The notes: generated from the letters alone by a model not told the origin. DNA of 8,800 nucleotides from JABFXC01 sp035551575 (GCA_035551575.1 DASZNJ010000460.1:1-8800), one strand, 5' to 3'. Positions 1 through 7,301 are shown, counted from the stretch's first letter. Program-made: numbers and translations.

Positions 1-128
1 TCCGCGGTCGCATCCGCGGCCGCCGAGCGGCGCGACGCGCGCGCCGTCGCGGCGACGATGGCCAGCTCGGCGATCGCGCAGACCACGACGGAAATCCAGA
101 AGAGGAGGGCAGCCCGCGACGGGTTCAC
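1..128 (-). CDS. Unidentified membrane-anchored protein, N-terminal fragment
   Basis: Partial gene: only the first about 42 codons are present and it leaves the window at position 1. From a GTG at 128-126 the protein begins MNPSRAALLFWISVVV and continues through one clearly hydrophobic stretch (about residues 6-27, rich in Ala, Val, Leu and Ile), followed by an Arg-rich segment (ARASRR). This looks like a signal-anchor helix with a positive cytoplasmic side, so the product is probably an inner-membrane protein. No family motif is visible in so short a piece and I do not name one. GTG was chosen because it directly precedes the hydrophobic segment. Only a weak AGG lies upstream of it, so the exact start is uncertain. 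It is transcribed away from the receptor gene, and the two share the upstream region 129-336. Confidence 0.45.
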   Translation of the reverse strand, partial: MNPSRAALLFWISVVVCAIAELAIVAATARASRRSAAADATA

Positions 129-235
129 GCGTCGCCTGGCCGCGCCGGGGGGAGCGGGTGCTTCGTCTGCAAGGTGACTGAAAGGTCGCCGGGCGTAACA
201 ACCCGGTCAACAGCGCTCAGCAGAGAGATTTTCCC

Positions 236-265
236 TTGACCCTGCCTGCCGGACGGCCATAGCTT
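236..265 (+). promoter_or_regulatory. Putative sigma70-type promoter for the TonB-dependent receptor gene
   Basis: A TTGACC hexamer at 236-241 (5 of 6 to the -35 consensus) is followed after 17 bp by ATAGCT at 259-264, or after 18 bp by TAGCTT at 260-265. The -10 box is poor against TATAAT, but the stretch is A/T-richer than its surroundings. Transcription would start near 272 and leave a leader of about 65 nt before the ATG at 337. On the other strand a second TTGACC lies at 210-205 and could serve the divergent gene, but its -10 partner is poor. Both are predictions from spacing and consensus only. Confidence 0.4.
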
Positions 266-323
266 GATGCGCTCGCGGCTGGCCCATCCGGAGCATTCGC
301 GGCTGACTCGCGATCCTTCCTGC

Positions 324-328
324 GGAGA
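324..328 (+). promoter_or_regulatory. Ribosome-binding site of the receptor gene
   Basis: GGAGA ends 8 nt before the ATG at 337. It supports this ATG, which also begins a well-formed signal peptide. Confidence 0.7.
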
Positions 329-336
329 CATCCAAA

Positions 337-3300
337 ATGAGTTCTTCTCGTAAGCTCGGAATCCTGACCGGCTTGTTTCTGAGCATGGCAGGGCTGTCGT
401 CCACCGCGCTGCACGCCCAGGTCACCACGGGCGGCATTGGCGGAATCGTCGTGAATGAGCAGTCGCAGCCGATCGAGGATGCCCAGATCCAGGTCGTCAA
501 CGAGAACACGGGCGTGACGTCCGGCGTCCGGACCAACATGGCTGGGCGATACGTCGTCCCGGCTCTGGAGGCTGGCGATACGTATACGGTGACCGTTCGG
601 CGGATCGGCTTCCAGCCGCAAACCCGCGAGCGCGTTCGAGTCACGCTCAGCCAGACAGTCCGGTTGGACTTCACCCTGACGACACAGGCGGCGGTTCTCG
701 GCACGGTGACGACCATAGCCCGGGCGGAGGACGCCATCATCAATGGGACGCGTACGGGCGTTTCGACGACGGTGAGCGACAGCGCACTTCGCCGGCTGCC
801 GACGCTCAACCGCAACTTCACGGATTTCGTCGCACTGACGCCGCAGATCTCCTCAGCCGGCCCAGGGCTGTCGGGCGGCGGCGTGAACAACCGGTTCAAC
901 AACATCCAGATCGACGGCGCGATCGCCAGCGACGTCTTCGGACTCGGATCGACTGGCCAGCCGGGTGGCCAGGCGGGCGGCAAGGTGATCTCGCTCGAGG
1001 CGGTGAAGCAATATCAGGTGCTGCTGACCCCCTTCGACGTCCGCCAGGGCAACTTCGCCGGTGCGCTCGTGAACGCCGTGACGAAGAGCGGGACGAACAC
1101 CACGCACGGCTCGGCGTACTACTACACGCGCAACGAGAGCCTGGCGCGCAGCCAGCAATACATCAACCAGTACGACCAGACGCAATTCGGCTTCTCGCTG
1201 GGCGGTCCGATCGTCAAGGATCGCATCCACTACTTCATCGCGCCGGAGTTCACGCGGCGCACCCAGCCAGCGTCGGGGCCGTACCTCGGCTCCGCCGACC
1301 AGCCGGTGAATTCGGACACCATTGCGCGCTTCGAGTCGCTGCTCCGCGGCTATGGGCTGAACCCGGGAGGGGCGGGACAGATTACCAACAAGAACCCGCT
1401 CAACAACGCCTTCGCGCGCATCGACATCGCCAGCCTCCCCGGCAACAGCCGTGCGGTGATCAGCTACAACTATTCGGCGCCGACGCAGGGCGTCTTCTCG
1501 CGCAGCACCAGCACGTTCGGGCTGACGTCGAACTCGTACCGGTTCAAGTCGGTGACGAACCAGCCGAAGGTGCAGCTGTTCTCGACGTTCGCGAACGGGA
1601 GTTCGAACGAGTTCAGCGCAGCTGCGACGATCATCCGTGACAAGCGCACGCCGGCGTCCACCGCGCCGCAGGTCACGGTCACCGTTCCACGCGCGATCGG
1701 CACGGGCACCGCGTCGCTCGTCGCGGGGAGCGAGCGCTTCTCGCAGGGCAACGCGCTCGACCAGGACATCTACGAGGTGAAGGACGACTACACCTTCAAC
1801 AGTGGCGCGCACCGGTTCACGGTCGGGACGCAGAACCAGTTCTTCAACATCTTCAACCTGTTCAGCCGTGATTCGTACGGGGTCTACACCTTCAACAACC
1901 TGACCGCGCTGGCGAACGGGACACCGAGCAGCTACTCGATCGGCCTGCAGTCAGACCCGCGGTATCCGGTGAAGGTGCACATGAAGGCGTCGCAGCTCGC
2001 CTTCTACGCCCAGGATCTGTGGCAGCCGACCAGCGCATTCTCGTTGACGTACGGCCTGCGCCTCGACGTTCCGATTCTCAACACGAAGCCCGCGCACACG
2101 GATCTCGTCGCCACCAGCGCGATCGGGCGCAACACCGAGGAAGTCCCGTCGGCGAAGATCCAGTACTCCCCGCGGATCGGGTTCAACTGGGACGTGACAG
2201 GCGACCAGAGCAACCAGCTCCGCGGCGGGGTCGGCATGTTCGTCGGCCGGCCGGCGTTCGTGTGGCTGAGCAATGCCTACCAGAACTCGGGCAGCGGCCT
2301 TGGCCTGCTGAGCTGCGGCAGCTTCGGGAACGTCGCCGGACCGGCGCGCCCGTTTGTCGCCGACCCGAAGGCGCAACCGACGACCTGCGCCAATGGCGCG
2401 GGGCTCAGCACGTTCCGCGACGAGATCGACCTGCTCTCGAAGGACCTGCGTTTCCCGCAGACGCTCCGCGCGAGCCTCGGTTATGACCACCGACTGCCGT
2501 GGGGGCTGACCAGCACCCTCGAGGGGATCTTCACGAAGAACGTCAACGACTTCTTCTACGTGAACCGCAACCTGGCGGGGCCGCAGGGGACCGACGCGCA
2601 CGGCCGCGTGATGTACGGGACGCTGAATGCGACGACCGGCCAGTCGACCCCGGCGCGTGTCTCGACCTCGTTCAACAATGTGATCGAGGCGATCAACACG
2701 TCACGCAACTACTCCTACAACCTCACGGCGCAGCTGCAGCGCCGCTTCGCCGACAGCTTCGAGGCGACGGCGTCGTATACGTACTCGCGTGTTCGCGATG
2801 CGCAGAGTCTCACCTCGAGCCAGGCGATCTCGAACTGGCGCTTCGGCCGCGAATGGGCGGGCAACCTGAACGACGATACGCCGACCATTTCCCTGTTCGA
2901 CCAGCCGCACAAGGTCGTGCTCCAGGGGACGTACACCTTCCCCACGAAGACCGATGTCTCGCTCTACTACATCGGCCAGTCGGGGCAGCCGTATGACTAC
3001 GTGTACGGTGGGTTCAGCGGCCGTGGCGACATGAATGCCGACGGCTCGCAGGGCAACGACCTGTTCTATATCCCGACAAGCGCCGCCGACACGACACAGA
3101 TCATCGTCTCGAACCCGGCGGATCTCGACAAGTTCATCAACAGCGTGGACTGCCTGCGGAACCACCGGGGCGAGATCATCCAGCGCAACTCCTGCCGGAC
3201 CCCGTGGCAGAACATCACCAACCTCACGCTCCGTCAGTCGCTCCCGTCGTATCGCGGGCAGACGGTGTCGCTCGAGCTCGGGGTGTTCAACCTGCTGAAT

Positions 3301-3489
3301 CTGCTGAACAAGAACTGGGGCCAGTTCAACTACACCCCGGGCGGCTTTGGCAACGTGAACATCGTTTCGCACACGGGCATGCGGAATGGCGTCCCGGTGG
3401 TCGCGTTCAACAACACCACCCAGAAATACGACAACCGCAACCTGGCGTCGAACTACCAGCTGCAGCTCTCGGCGCGCTACAGCTTCTAG
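337..3489 (+). CDS. Oar-like TonB-dependent outer-membrane receptor with carboxypeptidase-regulatory domain
   Basis: A complete 1050-residue protein expected to form a gated outer-membrane beta-barrel that imports a ligand using energy from TonB-ExbBD. Residues 1-27 are a signal peptide (Arg/Lys start, hydrophobic core, cleavage likely after LHA before Gln28). Residues about 32-115 are a carboxypeptidase-regulatory-like beta-sandwich (GGIGGIVVNEQSQPIEDA, then TNMAGRYVVPAL and YTVTVRRIGF), as seen in Oar-type receptors. Residues about 130-260 form the plug, with the LRRLPTLNRNFTDFVAL, RFNNIQIDGA and GNFAGALVNAVTKSGTN segments typical of this family. The rest is barrel, ending in alternating aromatic/hydrophobic residues and a terminal Phe (SARYSF), the usual BAM-recognition signature. 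Residues about 895-910 (DMNADGSQGNDLFYIP) resemble the Asp/Asn-rich, calcium-like loop of related barrels. Four cysteines (C660, C684, C939, C953) lie in predicted loop regions and could form two disulfides. I see no convincing TonB box. No SusD-like partner is adjacent. Substrate unknown; family assignment is firm. Confidence 0.93.
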   Translation: MSSSRKLGILTGLFLSMAGLSSTALHAQVTTGGIGGIVVNEQSQPIEDAQIQVVNENTGVTSGVRTNMAGRYVVPALEAGDTYTVTVRRIGFQPQTRERVRVTLSQTVRLDFTLTTQAAVLGTVTTIARAEDAIINGTRTGVSTTVSDSALRRLPTLNRNFTDFVALTPQISSAGPGLSGGGVNNRFNNIQIDGAIASDVFGLGSTGQPGGQAGGKVISLEAVKQYQVLLTPFDVRQGNFAGALVNAVTKSGTNTTHGSAYYYTRNESLARSQQYINQYDQTQFGFSLGGPIVKDRIHYFIAPEFTRRTQPASGPYLGSADQPVNSDTIARFESLLRGYGLNPGGAGQITNKNPLNNAFARIDIASLPGNSRAVISYNYSAPTQGVFSRSTSTFGLTSNSYRFKSVTNQPKVQLFSTFANGSSNEFSAAATIIRDKRTPASTAPQVTVTVPRAIGTGTASLVAGSERFSQGNALDQDIYEVKDDYTFNSGAHRFTVGTQNQFFNIFNLFSRDSYGVYTFNNLTALANGTPSSYSIGLQSDPRYPVKVHMKASQLAFYAQDLWQPTSAFSLTYGLRLDVPILNTKPAHTDLVATSAIGRNTEEVPSAKIQYSPRIGFNWDVTGDQSNQLRGGVGMFVGRPAFVWLSNAYQNSGSGLGLLSCGSFGNVAGPARPFVADPKAQPTTCANGAGLSTFRDEIDLLSKDLRFPQTLRASLGYDHRLPWGLTSTLEGIFTKNVNDFFYVNRNLAGPQGTDAHGRVMYGTLNATTGQSTPARVSTSFNNVIEAINTSRNYSYNLTAQLQRRFADSFEATASYTYSRVRDAQSLTSSQAISNWRFGREWAGNLNDDTPTISLFDQPHKVVLQGTYTFPTKTDVSLYYIGQSGQPYDYVYGGFSGRGDMNADGSQGNDLFYIPTSAADTTQIIVSNPADLDKFINSVDCLRNHRGEIIQRNSCRTPWQNITNLTLRQSLPSYRGQTVSLELGVFNLLNLLNKNWGQFNYTPGGFGNVNIVSHTGMRNGVPVVAFNNTTQKYDNRNLASNYQLQLSARYSF

Positions 3490-3504
3490 GCGCCGCGACG
3501 CAAG

Positions 3505-3539
3505 CGAAGGCCCAGCCGGCGATGCCGGCTGGGCCTTCG
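3505..3539. terminator. Bidirectional hairpin terminator between convergent genes
   Basis: A perfect 16-bp inverted repeat (left arm 3505-3520, right arm 3524-3539) closes a 3-nt loop (GAT). It starts 15 bp after the receptor stop codon and lies 25 bp beyond the stop of the convergent permease gene. The stem ends in GGGCCTTCG, so a plus-strand transcript has a short U-containing tail (UUCGUCGUU) but no true U-run. The perfect pairing, the position between two converging genes and the symmetry suggest that it stops transcription from both sides. Confidence 0.8.
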
Positions 3540-3563
3540 TCGTTCCCGCGGCCGCCCTGCCGG

Positions 3564-4946
3564 TCACATCTCCCGCCCTCCCTCCACGAGTCGCTCCCCC
3601 CGCCCGCGCCCGACCGTCAGGTAGTACAGCGGAATCCCGATGACGATGATCCCGAACACCGCCAGCGTCGGCACGCGGCTCGAGGGATCGATGACCGCGT
3701 TCACCAGCAGCATCGCCGACGCGAGCACGAACAGCGCCGGGACGATCGGGTAGAGCGGCGCGCGGAACGGGGGGTCGTAGTCGCGCCGCTTCCGCAGCAC
3801 GAAGATCGACGCCACCGCCAGCGCGTAGAACGGGACAATCGCCGTCACGAAGGCGTCGGCCAGCTGCTCGAAGGTGCGGAGGAGGACGAAGATGATGCCT
3901 AACGTCGCGGTCAGCGCGATCGCGACGTACGGGGTCTCGAACTTCGGGTGCACCCTGGCCACCGGCCGGAAGAAGAGCCCGTCGTCGGCCATCGCGAAGA
4001 AGATCCGCGGCGCGGTGAGCAGCGATCCGTTCAGCGTGCCGAAGGTCGAGAGCATGACCGTCGCCGCCACGAACACGACACCTCCGGTCCCGATCACCCG
4101 CGCCGCGACGTCGGCGGCGACGAGCGGGGACTTCGCGATCTCGTCCACCGTCATCACCGAGAGGTAGGCGACGTTGGCGAGGAGATAGATCGCGATCACC
4201 GCCAGCGTCCCGATGATCAGCGCCCGCGGCAGGTTGCGCCGCGGGTCCTTCACCTCGCCGGCGACGAAGCTGAGGTCGGCCCAGCCATCGAACGCCCAGA
4301 GGACGCCGACGAGCGCCAGCCCGAACGGCGCGATCGAGAAGCTCCCGGCTGGCGCCGCGGGGGTGAAGTGCCCCCCGGTGCCCGGCAGCCCGACCGCCAG
4401 CGCGACGACGATGATCACCAGCAGCCCCGCGTACTTGGCGATGGTGGTGATGTTCTGGACGAGCGCTCCCCACCGAACGCCGACGTAGTTGAAGGTCGCC
4501 GTCAGCGCGATCGCGATCGCCGCGATCCAGTGGACCTGGGTCGCGTACGGCTCCTGCGCCGGGTCGTGCCCCATGAACCGGAGGTAATACGCGGCGAAGG
4601 TGCTCGACACCGCGCCTAACGATGCGGCGCGGATGACCGAGAGCTCGGCCCAGCCGAAGAGGAACGCCGGGAGCTCCCCCCACCCCTCGCGGATGTAGGC
4701 GTACATCCCGCCGGTGCGCGGATAGGCACCAGCCACTTCGGCGAGGGCGAGGGCGCCGCAGAGCGCGAACAGCCCGCCGACCGCCCAGACGGTCAGCATC
4801 GGCACGGGCCCCGGCAGCTTCGCCGCGATCCCGGCTGGGGAGCGGAAGATTCCCGAGCCGATCGTCGAGCCGACGAGGACGGCGACGGCGGTCCAGAGCC
4901 CGATCCTGCGGGGAAGGGCGGTGCGAAGGGATGGAGGCGCGTTCAT
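3564..4946 (-). CDS. APC-superfamily amino-acid permease
   Basis: A 460-residue integral membrane transporter expected to move an amino acid across the inner membrane, probably with a proton or by exchange. Seen directly: about 12 hydrophobic segments; GSTIGSGIF at residues 26-34, the broken first helix that binds the substrate backbone in this fold; YPRTGG at 75-80; WAFDGWADLSFVAGE at 217-231 and KDPRRNLPRA at 233-242, matching helix 6 and the following loop of LAT/SteT-like exchangers; and a basic loop (RKRRDYDPPFRAPLYP) before the last helices. Length is normal for the family. I start at the ATG (4946) and not at an upstream in-frame GTG (5021): family members begin shortly before the helix-1 motif, and the 25 extra residues are Arg/Ser-rich and run into the inverted-repeat element. 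No Shine-Dalgarno sequence is visible. It stands alone and converges on the receptor gene. Substrate is not readable from sequence; serine/threonine or a neutral amino acid is only a guess. Confidence 0.9.
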   Translation of the reverse strand: MNAPPSLRTALPRRIGLWTAVAVLVGSTIGSGIFRSPAGIAAKLPGPVPMLTVWAVGGLFALCGALALAEVAGAYPRTGGMYAYIREGWGELPAFLFGWAELSVIRAASLGAVSSTFAAYYLRFMGHDPAQEPYATQVHWIAAIAIALTATFNYVGVRWGALVQNITTIAKYAGLLVIIVVALAVGLPGTGGHFTPAAPAGSFSIAPFGLALVGVLWAFDGWADLSFVAGEVKDPRRNLPRALIIGTLAVIAIYLLANVAYLSVMTVDEIAKSPLVAADVAARVIGTGGVVFVAATVMLSTFGTLNGSLLTAPRIFFAMADDGLFFRPVARVHPKFETPYVAIALTATLGIIFVLLRTFEQLADAFVTAIVPFYALAVASIFVLRKRRDYDPPFRAPLYPIVPALFVLASAMLLVNAVIDPSSRVPTLAVFGIIVIGIPLYYLTVGRGRGERLVEGGREM

Positions 4947-4952
4947 CGAGGC

Positions 4953-4981
4953 AATGTGCTGGCGAGAACGGCGGACGACAA
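4953..4981 (-). promoter_or_regulatory. Possible promoter of the permease gene, perhaps leaderless
   Basis: On the minus strand TTGTCG (4981-4976) and CACATT (4958-4953) are 17 bp apart. The CACATT would end 6 nt before the ATG, so the transcript would start at or next to the start codon. That fits the missing Shine-Dalgarno sequence. Both boxes match the consensus weakly. Confidence 0.22.
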
Positions 4982-5129
4982 GCGAGGGGGAGACGGGCGA
5001 AGAACGGCGGAACAGCGCCACCGAGACGCCAGGAACTGCCTACGGCGCCGCGGGGGCGGAGGGACGCCGAGGGTCCGCAGAGAAACAGCCCGCAGCGTTG
5101 AGCGGTTCGCACCAGGGCTGAACGACCTC

Positions 5130-5167
5130 GGGGCAAGTGGGCGAGATGGTCTCCCCGCGCTTGCCCC
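5130..5167. repeat. Nested hairpin, left arm of the inverted-repeat element
   Basis: GGGGCAAG (5130-5137) pairs with CTTGCCCC (5160-5167). Inside it GGGCGAGA (5139-5146) pairs with TCTCCCC (5150-5156), with one bulged base and a 3-nt loop. It has a counterpart in the right arm. Confidence 0.6.
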
Positions 5168-5277
5168 CAATCCGTTCCGGCTCGTAGCAGTGGAAGCGAC
5201 GATTCCACGGATTTTCAGAGATGACTGCCGATGGCTCCCCCGGCGTGGCGAGTGGAGCGCACCCGCCCCGAGGAGCG

Positions 5278-5300
5278 ATCCGCGAAATCCGCGCAATCGT
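5278..5300. repeat. Short 9-bp tandem repeat at the centre of the element
   Basis: About two and a half degenerate copies of (A)ATCCGCGA lie next to the symmetry centre (ATCCGCGA, AATCCGCGC, AATCGTCG). The function is unknown. It may be the remnant spacer between the arms. Confidence 0.4.
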
Positions 5301-5381
5301 CGTTCCGACTGTCAGTGCTCGCGAGGCGCCGAGCACTCCATCGGCGCGCGAATCTCTTCCAACGGAACCCGAGAAAGGATC

Positions 5382-5421
5382 GGGGGCAAGCCGGCGAGAT
5401 CATCCCGCCCCGCTCGCCCCC
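5382..5421. repeat. Nested hairpin, right arm of the inverted-repeat element
   Basis: GGGGGCAAGC (5382-5391) pairs with GCTCGCCCCC (5412-5421) with one non-Watson-Crick pair, which on the minus-strand RNA is a G-U wobble. An inner 7-bp stem on the same strand (GGCGGGA with TCTCGCC, one G-U) has a 3-nt loop. This matches the hairpin at 5130-5167 in size and placement, although several bases differ. Confidence 0.6.
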
Positions 5422-5569
5422 CCATCAGTTCTGCCGTTGCGCGAACGGCTCAGCGCTTCGGTCTGGCCTCCGCGACAGCTCTGCGTCCCGGCGGCGAAGT
5501 AAGCAGTTCCCTGTGTCCCGGTGGCGCCGTGCCGCAGTCCCCTCGCCGTCAGGCCCCCGCCCCTCCCGC

Positions 5570-6451
5570 CTAGAAGATCTTCAGGTTGATGTACTTCTTC
5601 GGATTCCGCTTGAGGTCCGCCGTCAGCGAATCCACGCGCCCGACGACGTTGCGAAGGTCCTGGTAGAGGAGCGTGTCGGTCAGCAGCTTTCCCGCGGTCC
5701 CCTGGCCGTTGTCGAGCTTCGCGAGCAGGGAGTTCATGTGGTTGGTCGTCTCGCGGAGGTCGCCGGTGAGCTGGGTCATGTTCGCCGACGTCGCCTGCAG
5801 GTTGCGAACGGTCGAATCCACCGATGCGCTGTCGATCGCGCCGGCGGTGCGGCGGAGCGCGGCGGTGGTGCGGGAGATCTCGATGCTCTGCTGGGCGGCG
5901 ATCTGGTTGAGCTGGCGCATGAAGCGGGCGCTCTGCTCGAGGGTCTCGCGGAGGTCGGCGATGCCGCGGTTCTGGACCAGCTCGACGGTGAAGGCATCGG
6001 ACATCTCGCGCACTCCGCGGCTGACCGTGTCGAGGCGGGCGAGGAGGTCGGCCATGGTCACGCTCGGCTTGCCCGACGGAACCGTGTCACCGGCGGCGTA
6101 GTGCACGGGGCTCGGGCCGCTCGCCCGGAGCGCGATCTCCATGTCGCCGAACAGGCCGTTAGGCTCGACGGTCGCGACCGTGCCTGACGGGACGTCGTAG
6201 TCCTTCATGATGCGCATCGTCACCGTCAGGGTGCCGTCCTTCTCGAGGTTGATGTCGCCGACGTAGCCGACGTTCACACCGGAGAGGAGCACGGGCTGCC
6301 CCTGCTTGAGGCCGGAGCCCCAGGGGAAGCGCGCATAGAGCGGGTACCCCGAGGTCAATCCGCCGCGGACGAGCCAGAGCGTGCCGAGCACGCCGAGGAT
6401 CACCGCCAGCGCGACGACGAATCCGACCAATACTTCGTTCTTTCTCTTCAT
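5570..6451 (-). CDS. mlaD: MCE-domain lipid-transport subunit (MlaD family)
   Basis: A 293-residue inner-membrane-anchored periplasmic protein. MlaD forms a hexameric ring on MlaE and passes phospholipids through a central pore. Residues 8-28 are a single membrane helix. Residues about 36-113 are the MCE domain, with the conserved V-x-x-S-G-V-x-V-G-Y-V-G-D-I start (54-67) and GLFGDMEIAL (99-108). Residues about 133-245 are a long amphipathic, Thr/Ser/Leu-rich coiled region, as in proteins whose helices extend the pore toward the outer membrane. The C-terminus DLKRNPKKYINLKIF matches the common ending of MlaD-type proteins. The ATG overlaps the mlaE stop as ATGA, so translation is probably coupled; an AGGG just before it can serve as ribosome-binding site. 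It is the last gene of the operon. I see no clear terminator directly after it; the inverted-repeat element begins about 20 bp downstream. Confidence 0.9.
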   Translation of the reverse strand: MKRKNEVLVGFVVALAVILGVLGTLWLVRGGLTSGYPLYARFPWGSGLKQGQPVLLSGVNVGYVGDINLEKDGTLTVTMRIMKDYDVPSGTVATVEPNGLFGDMEIALRASGPSPVHYAAGDTVPSGKPSVTMADLLARLDTVSRGVREMSDAFTVELVQNRGIADLRETLEQSARFMRQLNQIAAQQSIEISRTTAALRRTAGAIDSASVDSTVRNLQATSANMTQLTGDLRETTNHMNSLLAKLDNGQGTAGKLLTDTLLYQDLRNVVGRVDSLTADLKRNPKKYINLKIF

Positions 6452-7212
6452 CCCTGTAGTTGTTGCGCGAGAAGCGCCGCGGTCAGCGCGTCGAGCGTGA
6501 GGATCGCGACGCTCGCGATCACCACCGCCTTCGCCGTGGACCGGCCGACGCCCTCGGCGCCGGCTTCGGTGATGTAACCCTCGTACGAACAGACGAAGGC
6601 GATTGCCCCGCCGAACATCACGGCCTTGAGGAGGCTGTAGAACACCTGGAAGGGAGCGAACCCGAGCTTGAGCCCTTCCTGAAACTGCGAGGACAGCACG
6701 TCGGTCGCCAGCACCGATGTCAGCCACGCCGACCCGATCCCGACCGCGTCGGCGAAGATCGTCAGCACCGGGAGCATGATCAGCGCGGCGAGGAGCCGCG
6801 GGACGACGAGGAAGGCGATCGGGTCGTAGGCCAGCGTCTCGAGCGCGTCGATCTGTTCCGTGACGCGCATCGTCCCGATCTCGGCGGTCATCCGCGCGCC
6901 GACCCTTCCCGTCAGCACGAGTCCCGTCAGCAGGGGCCCCAGCTCCAGCACCACCATCTGCCGCGCCGAGAGCGCGACGACGCTGAGCTGGATCCCCTGG
7001 AAGAGCTGGTAGCGCACCTGCAATGCGATGACGCCGCCGATGAAGGCGGCGACGATGCAGGCGAGGGGAATCGAGTCCACCCCGATGTTCCGCATCTGGC
7101 GGATCGTCTCCGGGACGTACGTCGCCGGATCGGCGAGCGCGCGGCCGATGTCGCGCAGGAAGTACGCGCGATAGCCGATGTCGCGCATGTTCCCCGTCGC
7201 CCAGCGCGACAT
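6448..7212 (-). CDS. mlaE: MlaE-family ABC transporter permease (phospholipid trafficking)
   Basis: A 254-residue inner-membrane permease, the membrane core of the Mla phospholipid ABC transporter. Visible features: an amphipathic interfacial N-terminus (residues 1-45, PETIRQMRNIGVDSIPL), five or so hydrophobic segments, and the family signature at 90-125 (ELGPLLTGLVLTGRVG, then MTAEIGTMRVTEQIDALE), which couples to the ATPase and lines the lipid site. The C-terminal part carries SYEGYITEAGAEGVGRSTAKAVV, also typical. Length agrees with the E. coli protein (about 260). The ATG at 7212 was chosen because it gives the family length, but no Shine-Dalgarno sequence precedes it. A TTG at 7305 that overlaps the lptG stop (TTGA) would add 31 residues and cannot be excluded. 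It ends in a 4-nt overlap with mlaD. The partner ATPase gene mlaF is not between them. Confidence 0.92.
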   Translation of the reverse strand: MSRWATGNMRDIGYRAYFLRDIGRALADPATYVPETIRQMRNIGVDSIPLACIVAAFIGGVIALQVRYQLFQGIQLSVVALSARQMVVLELGPLLTGLVLTGRVGARMTAEIGTMRVTEQIDALETLAYDPIAFLVVPRLLAALIMLPVLTIFADAVGIGSAWLTSVLATDVLSSQFQEGLKLGFAPFQVFYSLLKAVMFGGAIAFVCSYEGYITEAGAEGVGRSTAKAVVIASVAILTLDALTAALLAQQLQG

Positions 7213-7301
7213 GCGGCGAAAGAGCCGGATGCCGGTGCGCTGTACGACAGGGAACGCCGACGTCGCGCGCGGATCGGTGTCCCTCGGAAACGACCCGGTG
7301 C

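Larger units (their letters stand above)
4985..5550. repeat. Long imperfect inverted-repeat element filling an intergenic region
   Basis: The 620-bp gap between the permease start and the mlaD stop contains no credible gene: open frames exist on both strands, but they are Arg/Pro-rich with no motifs or conserved features. It holds instead two related arms in opposite orientation. Paired blocks by eye: 5007-5039 with 5503-5535 (27 of 33 positions complementary), 5086-5110 with 5441-5465 (21 of 25), and 5159-5173 with 5377-5391 (14 of 15). The coordinates of each pair sum to 10542, 10551 and 10550, so the blocks are collinear around one centre near 5271-5276. Weaker similarity continues inward (GCCGATGG at 5227-5234, its complement at 5338-5345) with about a 22-nt indel. 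The arms are diverged, so this is either an old palindromic element or two inverted copies of one repeat. No target-site duplication or transposase is visible. Exact outer limits are uncertain. Confidence 0.75.

Noticed and set aside
4947..5021. Upstream GTG start for the permease adding 25 residues.
   Set aside because: It lengthens the protein beyond the usual start before helix 1, runs into the repeat arm and has no ribosome-binding site.
2701..5208. An 835-codon open frame on the minus strand across the end of the receptor gene, the terminator and the permease.
   Set aside because: It is antisense or out of frame to two confidently identified genes, is extremely Arg/Pro/Gly-rich without any domain, and crosses a strong terminator hairpin. 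Long spurious frames are expected at this GC content.
4947..5569. T-box or amino-acid riboswitch leader in front of the permease.
   Set aside because: The position is attractive, but I could not find a T-box core (AGGGUGGNACCGCG-type) or a known aptamer motif, and the symmetry about 5272 points to an inverted repeat.
4947..5569. CRISPR array or insertion sequence in the intergenic region.
   Set aside because: There are no regularly spaced direct repeats and no transposase. The repeats are inverted, diverged and few.
5231..6187. A 318-codon plus-strand open frame beginning in the intergenic element and running antisense to mlaD.
   Set aside because: The first part is low-complexity Arg/Pro-rich sequence inside the inverted repeat, and the rest is the antisense shadow of mlaD. 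No motif or ribosome-binding site supports it.
6452..6727. N-terminal extension of mlaD by 92 residues.
   Set aside because: The extension overlaps mlaE, is Arg-rich and precedes a complete signal-anchor helix. The ATG at 6451 with the ATGA overlap gives a normal MlaD start.
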